A stretch of 13,223 nt of DNA from Lichtheimia corymbifera B2541 (lineage: Eukaryota; Mucoromycota; Mucoromycetes; Mucorales; Lichtheimiaceae): positions 1 through 13,223 of the forward strand of contig JNEU01000474.1 in assembly GCA_000697475.1 (NCBI GenBank). Reading direction: 5' to 3'. The notes beneath the pieces are model-generated. The model saw only the letters and a program-made list of their open reading frames with translations. It was not told the DNA's origin and searched no databases. The position numbers and the translations under genes were made by a program. How positions within the stretch are numbered: the stretch's first letter is position 1; the number at the start of each line of letters is the position of its first letter. Below are positions 9,000 through 13,223 of the stretch, piece by piece.

Positions 9000-9869
9000 T
9001 CATACCAGAAGCTGATGTTGCCAGTCTCCGTAGTTCACCCCACTAATAATACAGAGAAGAGGGCAAAAGGGCCATCCTTCCAACGAGTCGCTTCGTTGGG
9101 TAACCCTTGAAATCCTTCAATATGCTTACGGATTGACTGGCCATATCCTTAACGCAAATCGTACGACCCTTGAAAATTTCAATCGATCACCATATTTAAC
9201 TTCAATGACAGCTGGGGAACCTAATCACGGACATCCTTTTGTCGAAAAGTAAGCTGACTGTTGTCGAGGCACTGTCAGAAGAGACGCTCACAGTGTTGGT
9301 CGCGAACAAGGCTGAAGGTATAAAGCTGGGCAGCAGGAGCAGTAAAGAGAGCATTGATACCACGGCCTTCAAAGCGAACTGGTCCACCACAAAGTTCCAA
9401 TGCTGGATATGTCTTGACAACACCTCCTTCCCAGTAGATGGATGATAGGTTTCAATGTCCTCCAGGCACTCGGTAAAGTGGGACTTGCGGGCTTGTCGGA
9501 TGTCAGATGGTAAATTGTGTCTCGAAGAAAATCAGCACCTTCATACACCTGGTGTGTGGTGTCATCATGCTGTTGGCATATGGCTTGTGCACGTAGAACC
9601 TGTGTGTAATTAGGCAACGTTACTAAAGATAACAAACACGCGACAGCCACATACTAACCACGAGATTGCATATGGTAACAGTATACTGATTCAAAACCAA
9701 AACCTGATGATATCGTTTTTGGCAAGCGAAGATGTGATTCAAGTATAACAGGTGGAGGTGGACGACTGACGGGAAAGATCCTTACAGCTGCTGAAGGGGC
9801 GTCTTGCGATACACATTTCGTCTGCCGGTCGTTCCCAGCATCTTCCAGCTTGAGGCGATCTGATGCCAT
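9000..9869 (-). pseudogene. Decayed multi-exon gene, unknown family (about 265 codons)
   Basis: The frame opens at ATG 9869 (MASDRLKLEDAG) and continues to 9659. A GTTAGT...CTTTAG intron (9658-9623, only 36 nt) restores the frame as SRVTLPNYTQVLRAQAICQQ. Near 9510 the reading shifts by one base into PSDIRQARKSHFTECLEDIE, near 9428 it shifts again into GGVVKTYPALELCGGPVRFE, TGA interrupts at 9277-9275 (ERLF*QCLD), and near 9221 a third shift leads to SPAVIEVKYGDRLKFSRVV. A clean GTAAGC...ATTATTAG intron (9129-9043) then gives NPGVNYGDWQHQLLV and TGA at 9002-9000. All three shifts look like one missing base, each beside a short homopolymer, so base-call errors remain an alternative to decay. 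No domain is recognised, and no signal peptide or membrane segment is seen. An AT-rich element (TTTATTTACC) near 10140 and a pyrimidine-rich stretch near 10080-10120 could be its promoter and start site. Confidence 0.5.
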
Positions 9870-10590
9870 GTTTTCCAAAGTAGAGATGCCTCAATCGATC
9901 GTATGTTGTCGACAAAAGGACGTCGCTAATTGACATTGGGAGGCGGTGGACCGTTTGAAATGAAGCTCTTGGATCGTGCTTAGTGGTCAATGCTGGTTGT
10001 GATGCTTGAGTAGGCTCGTGGTAATTTCACTCTGGCATTGAGCAAGTAGAGTTGTCCGGGTGTAGGCGGGCGTCAAAGAAAAGGACAAGAAGGAGATGTA
10101 GGATGAGGTGCTTGGAACTTTTTTGTATGCTGGTAAATAAAGCCCGCTTGGACAGTTGCCTATCAACTTGTTGTCATGCACATGGATCATGCATCGTTAT
10201 CTAGAAACCATCCTCTTTCTTCAGAATGACAAATAATGGGCATTTACATATGAGGCTGCTTAAATTACTCCAGATAAAGATGTTGTTCTTGCTAATAAAT
10301 ACAAGCGACTTGTGTATGCTATACCAACAGAACGCGTGACATTTTATTTTGATGCAGCATGATAGGATAAATAAGCTTTTTGTTAAAAGTAATGGATCTA
10401 CACGCACGGATATAGAAGGTGCAGTAGTACATGGCGGCGCTGTTTGCTGCACGTTCCTCCGCTTCGGCATGATAGTTTCGTACCACAGTGAGGAGGTGTC
10501 AGTTTGCATGATTGCCATGACAACACAATTCTACTTTCCCTTCTACTTGCCCACATGTGTGAAAAAAGACGGCGTCGTTAGACAGAGATT
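9870..10590. other. Intergenic between divergent units
   Basis: The left half probably contains the promoter and 5' leader of the minus-strand broken gene (pyrimidine-rich CCTTCTTGTCCTTTTC on the minus strand, 10075-10095). The right half leads into the plus-strand regulatory cluster at 10.6 kb. Frames of 60-105 codons here have no protein-like pattern. A direct gene call is not supported. Confidence 0.35.
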
Positions 10591-10600
10591 AGCCTGTAAA

Positions 10601-10703
10601 ACGCGCTACGCGAAACGTGCTGTGTATAAAAGGAAATTGGACGAAAAAACGCGAAAAAAAGCACGTAAAAAAATCACGCTGGGGTTGAAAAAATTGCGCG
10701 TTT
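10601..10703 (+). promoter_or_regulatory. Cluster of ACGCG / CGCGAAA boxes (MBF/E2F-like)
   Basis: ACGCG occurs at 10601-10605, 10608-10612 and 10649-10653. The latter two extend to CGCGAAA, the core bound by fungal MBF and metazoan E2F-type factors. A further GCGCG plus TTTGAAA lies at 10696-10706, and CACGTAAA at 10662. Such clustering within 100 nt of a TATA box suggests G1/S-type control of a plus-strand transcript. Factor identity is inferred from motif knowledge only. Confidence 0.45.
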
Positions 10704-10723
10704 GAAAGAGCGCCCGTCTCCGT

Positions 10724-10731
10724 TATAAAAG
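10724..10731 (+). promoter_or_regulatory. TATA box TATAAAAG
   Basis: A perfect TATAAAAG lies just downstream of the ACGCG cluster, with a pyrimidine-rich candidate start region (TCCTCCTTTCTC) 28-40 nt further on. A second TATA-like TATAAAAGG at 10625-10633 lies inside the box cluster. Confidence 0.5.
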
Positions 10732-11172
10732 AAAGCCATTTTCCTCTGAGGCGCAGTATCCTCCTTTCTCTTGCCCGGTAAGTCTTATATTATTTCATTC
10801 ATCTCTTGGTACTGTGTACTCATACAGTTTTTGTTAGAACAAGTTGACTGGAGTGGCCTGCACAGGGGTTTTTTTCCTTAGCCTTTGCCGCGTAACAAAG
10901 ATAAGGTTTTTTCCCCTTCTTCGTAACCCCTCCGCCTGAAAGTATTCATGTTGCGCTGGTCGTATTCATGGATGCTCTTGGGTCGTAGCATGACTGGATG
11001 TTATCCGCTAAGCGTGTTCTGGTCATTGTTGCAGGAGTGGAGTTTCCACCTTGCTCCTTGAGAGGTTGGTGTAGTGAGTCCTTTACCTCGCAGTTGACAG
11101 GGAGTAAGGCTACGCTAGCGCAACAGACGTGAAGCGGTTCCCCTTCTGCAATGAGGAAAGATGAGGCGCCGT

Positions 11173-11200
11173 CTGCTGGAGTGTTGCGTTATACCAGCAG
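11173..11200 (+). other. Stem-loop, 7-bp perfect stem
   Basis: CTGCTGG (11173-11179) pairs perfectly with CCAGCAG (11194-11200) around a 14-nt loop. GGCG (11165-11168) and CGCC (11212-11215) can extend it after internal loops. It sits near the 3' side of the GC-rich candidate transcript, so it may be an RNA structure. Confidence 0.5.
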
Positions 11201-11335
11201 TTCTGAGCCGCCGCCAAAATATGAAATGATAATAGTAGTATTAGAGGTGGTGATAGTATTAGAAGGAGTCCCCCACATCAGTAATAGATCATCCACTTGC
11301 CCTTCTTCACTATAATGAAAGCAACATTGTATGCT

Positions 11336-11341
11336 AATAAA
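11336..11341 (+). terminator. AATAAA poly(A) signal, plus strand
   Basis: A perfect AATAAA in an AT-rich setting, followed by a T-rich, GT-containing stretch (TTTATTGTTATCATTGTATG). It is a plausible end for the plus-strand transcript driven from the TATA box at 10724. Confidence 0.4.
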
Positions 11342-11445
11342 TCAAATCCTTATTACAATATACACGTTTATTGTTATCATTGTATGTATGCATCTCGATG
11401 ATCTCTATGTCTATCTTGATTGTATCTGTGGCGCATGTAACGTGA

Positions 11446-11661
11446 ATGGTATCATGGCAACCAGCGACCAGATTGGTAGAAATGGATCAAGGGTCATATA
11501 ACACACACTGTTGTCTTTTTACTTTTGACGCCAATGGGCAAAGGAACTCCCAACCTCGATCAGGAAAAGTGAACAATGGTGACATTGACAAACTGATTAA
11601 GTGGTACCTTCAACGTTTCTTACATAACACGCCGAGTGATCAGCGGGCAACCCATGACTGA
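11446..11661 (+). CDS. Small hypothetical ORF (71 aa)
   Basis: The ORF starts at ATG 11446 and ends at TGA 11661. The reading has a reasonably balanced composition (EMDQGSYNTHCCLFTFDANG, then DIDKLIKWYLQRFLHNTP), with an amphipathic helix likely near the C-terminus. No domain, signal peptide or membrane segment is seen. An AATAAA lies at 11826, 165 nt after the stop. It could be a real small gene, a remnant or chance. Confidence 0.3.
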   Translation: MVSWQPATRLVEMDQGSYNTHCCLFTFDANGQRNSQPRSGKVNNGDIDKLIKWYLQRFLHNTPSDQRATHD

Positions 11662-12096
11662 CATGAAAAAGTTGAATTGAATGTGAGCGACTTGTGGATG
11701 AGATTGCTGATGGATATCAATGACCGGCAAGGACAAGAGCATTATATATAGTGGCAGCAAGGCTCAAGGTTGGGTTGCAACGATAGCGATAGCGGGATTC
11801 TCCAATCATCTTTTTCGTCGTTGATAATAAAGAACCACTTTAGTTTACAAAAAGAGCATTACAAAGAATGGGGATCGTAAATAAAGAAACCAACAAAGAA
11901 AGTGGTAGAATAAATTGTGGGCAAAAAGGATTGTGAATATCACGACCGACGCTCACAAAGAAGCTATATAAGAACTACTGCCCTGGGAGACCCATATCCA
12001 ACACCCTTTTACAAAACCATATCCAATCATCACAATAATAAAAGTTCTCCGGTTTTCTTTATACATATGTACATAGAGTGATACAGAGGGGAATAA
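11662..12096. other. Intergenic, 3' flank of the PRM10-like gene
   Basis: No further gene seen. Plus-strand TATA-like elements occur at 11742-11749 (ATTATATATAG) and 11965-11973 (CTATATAAG) without a following frame. The minus-strand 3' UTR of the PRM10-like gene lies at the right end; its nearest poly(A)-like hexamer is TATAAA near 12059-12064. Confidence 0.35.
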
Positions 12097-13223
12097 TTAA
12101 AAATTCATAAGCGGTGTATGTGAGCTTCCTTTGGGATAGACCAAGAGCGTTGCCACAAAGAGGCCAATTGTGATACCTAGCGAAGCGAGTGAGAAGGGGA
12201 TGATGTGCAGGCGCTGTTGTAATCAACTTACCGATGGAAGTTTCAATCATGCTAAGAGCAAAGTTGGCTCCTTGATTCCCGAGATTATCCGTTACAGCAT
12301 CATTCTGGCCGCTATCAAAGATACCGTATCCTGCCTTGATACTCAAACCTCCCGGCACGAGATAAAACACGCCAAGCAACACCGTATCAAATGACATTTT
12401 GCCAGTAACCTTGGTCAACAAATTACTCAACAGTCCAATGGTAAAGGCTGGCACCACTTGAAGTACTTGTGAAGGTGCAAGGGCATAGCATGATAAGCAA
12501 AAGTTGACGACATAGCCAATGGCGGAAACGACAATCATGACGGGCCACCGGAACACGCGTGCACGGACAAAGACACAATAGGCGACTGCAAAGAGGGGAA
12601 CCAGTAGAATAAAGAACTTTTGGTCGATACGTTGCTGATCACACGTTCCAATGTTGGTGGCAGCCTTGCAGCTGGAAGTCGTTGTGCTTGTACTTGGATC
12701 AATCAAGATATAAATGGATGATCCCATTTGAATGCCATAGCCGAGTAAAAACGAGTAAACCATTGCATACACCATACGCACGACACCGCTGACAAGTTGC
12801 TTGGATACAAGTTCGACAATAGCCAACGCCATGGGGTAACCAGGGAGAATGACAATGAACGACGAAAAGGCAATGGGTGTAAAGCAGAATTCATACTTGG
12901 TGATGGCTAGCAAAGAAAGGAGAGGTAAGCAAAACCAATGCGACAATGGATAGACTTTCCTTTTACCTCGAGCAACAAAGCCAATGAGTATACAGACGGT
13001 GATCTCCCAAATGGGCTGAATGCCTTCGATGCGAACAGAAAAGAGCTCATAAACAGCAAAGACCACTAAATTGCAAGGATGAACAAGGTGAAAATGCATA
13101 TGTTGTAAGGCGGAGTACATTACTTGCTAATGCAGCTGCCACCAGCGCGTCGATCCAAGCACCACCGAAAAAGAGCAAGCAACCACAAAAAGATGCAAGA
13201 GCGTATACAAAAGGATTGAGCCA
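12097..13223 (-). CDS. PRM10-like / ThrE-family membrane protein, 5' end outside the window
   Basis: Fungal relatives of bacterial ThrE (threonine/serine exporter) form the PRM10 family of polytopic membrane proteins; the substrate in fungi is not established. Visible exons are 13223-13124, 13065-12967, 12906-12232 and 12176-12097. The introns (13123-13066, 12966-12907, 12231-12177; 58, 60 and 55 nt) have GTAATG, GTAAAA and GTAAGT donors and TAG acceptors. Spliced, they give 317 residues plus TAA in one frame. Family hallmarks are FFGGAWIDALVAAALA, FIVILPGYPMALAIVELVS, the central GVFYLVPGG, and the end ITIGLFVATLLVYPKGS. About nine hydrophobic segments are visible. The Ser/Thr-rich loop with two Cys (PSTSTTTSSCK...GTC) is probably lumenal or extracellular. 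The N-terminal cytosolic part and first segments are missing. The ATG at 13120 is intronic and is not the start. Confidence 0.9.

Larger units (their letters stand above)
10760..11345 (+). ncRNA. Candidate spliced non-coding transcript
   Basis: Downstream of the TATA box a short leader ends in CCCG and meets a GTAAGT donor (10778) and ATACAG acceptor (10827), a 50-nt intron. The following 400 nt are GC-richer than the flanks and hold no frame above about 40 codons; the longest ATG frame noted is 10948-11061 (37 residues, MLRWSYSWMLLGRSM...). It contains a hairpin at 11041-11058, a strong 7-bp hairpin at 11173-11200, and an AATAAA at 11336-11341. I could not match it to U1-U6, U3, SRP, RNase P or telomerase RNA from memory. 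A short-peptide mRNA is the main alternative. The ends are estimates. Confidence 0.3.

Noticed and set aside
9739..9990. Minus-strand frame starting MSISDVLLSTTYDRLRHLY
   Set aside because: Overlaps the MASDRLKLEDAG frame; the latter continues through a frame-restoring intron into further protein-like sequence, while this one ends without such support.
10349..10705. 118-codon plus-strand frame with a very basic C-terminus
   Set aside because: The Lys/Arg-rich end is read from the ACGCG/A-run promoter cluster upstream of the TATA box; the N-terminal half shows no domain pattern.
11060..11130. tRNA-like look of GGTTGGTGTAGTGAGTCC
   Set aside because: No acceptor stem, anticodon stem or TTCGA loop can be formed around it.
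13118..13120. ATG as start of the PRM10-like gene
   Set aside because: It lies inside a GT-AG intron; conserved family sequence (FFGGAWIDALVAAALA) continues upstream of it to the window edge.

Overview
The window looks like nuclear DNA of a filamentous or early-diverging fungus. The evidence is short introns of about 55-75 nt with GTAAGT-like donors, CTAAC branch points and TAG acceptors, a clear fungal PRM10/ThrE-type membrane protein, a standard eukaryotic tRNA-Ser and AATAAA signals. A Mucoromycota-like genome is my best guess, but the sequence alone does not settle the lineage.

Layout. (1) 366-2587, minus: a four-exon gene for a 673-residue protein with N-terminal hydrophobic segments, then a long Ser/Ala tract, then Pro-rich tracts. 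The GAT- and GGT-type triplet repeats on the plus strand are its coding sequence read backwards. (2) About 2.9-3.6 kb, minus: protein-like but broken coding remnants. (3) 3708-6767, minus: the most interesting gene, two exons encoding exactly 1000 residues. A divergent GIY-YIG-type nuclease signature lies near the N-terminus, and a 57-nt intron removes an in-frame stop and restores an 86-residue C-terminal end. (4) 7.0-7.6 kb, minus: a decayed relic with a recognisable XPG/FEN1/EXO1-type GCDY motif. (5) 8266-8347, plus: tRNA-Ser(GCT). (6) 9000-9869, minus: an unrecognised gene that keeps plausible introns but is broken by frame shifts and one stop. (7) 10.6-11.34 kb, plus: a stretch rich in ACGCG/CGCGAAA boxes (MBF/E2F-like), a TATA box, a probable spliced leader, a strong hairpin and an AATAAA signal, but no long reading frame. 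This is a candidate non-coding transcript. (8) 12097-13223, minus: the 3' part of a PRM10-like gene with four exons visible; it runs off the right edge.

All solid protein genes are on the minus strand. There is no operon-like coupling. The middle of the window (2.7-10 kb) mixes one intact large nuclease-like gene with at least three decayed coding stretches, as expected of a region with turnover of repeated or horizontally moving gene families. Exon boundaries were worked out by hand from splice motifs and frame continuity. No similarity search was run.
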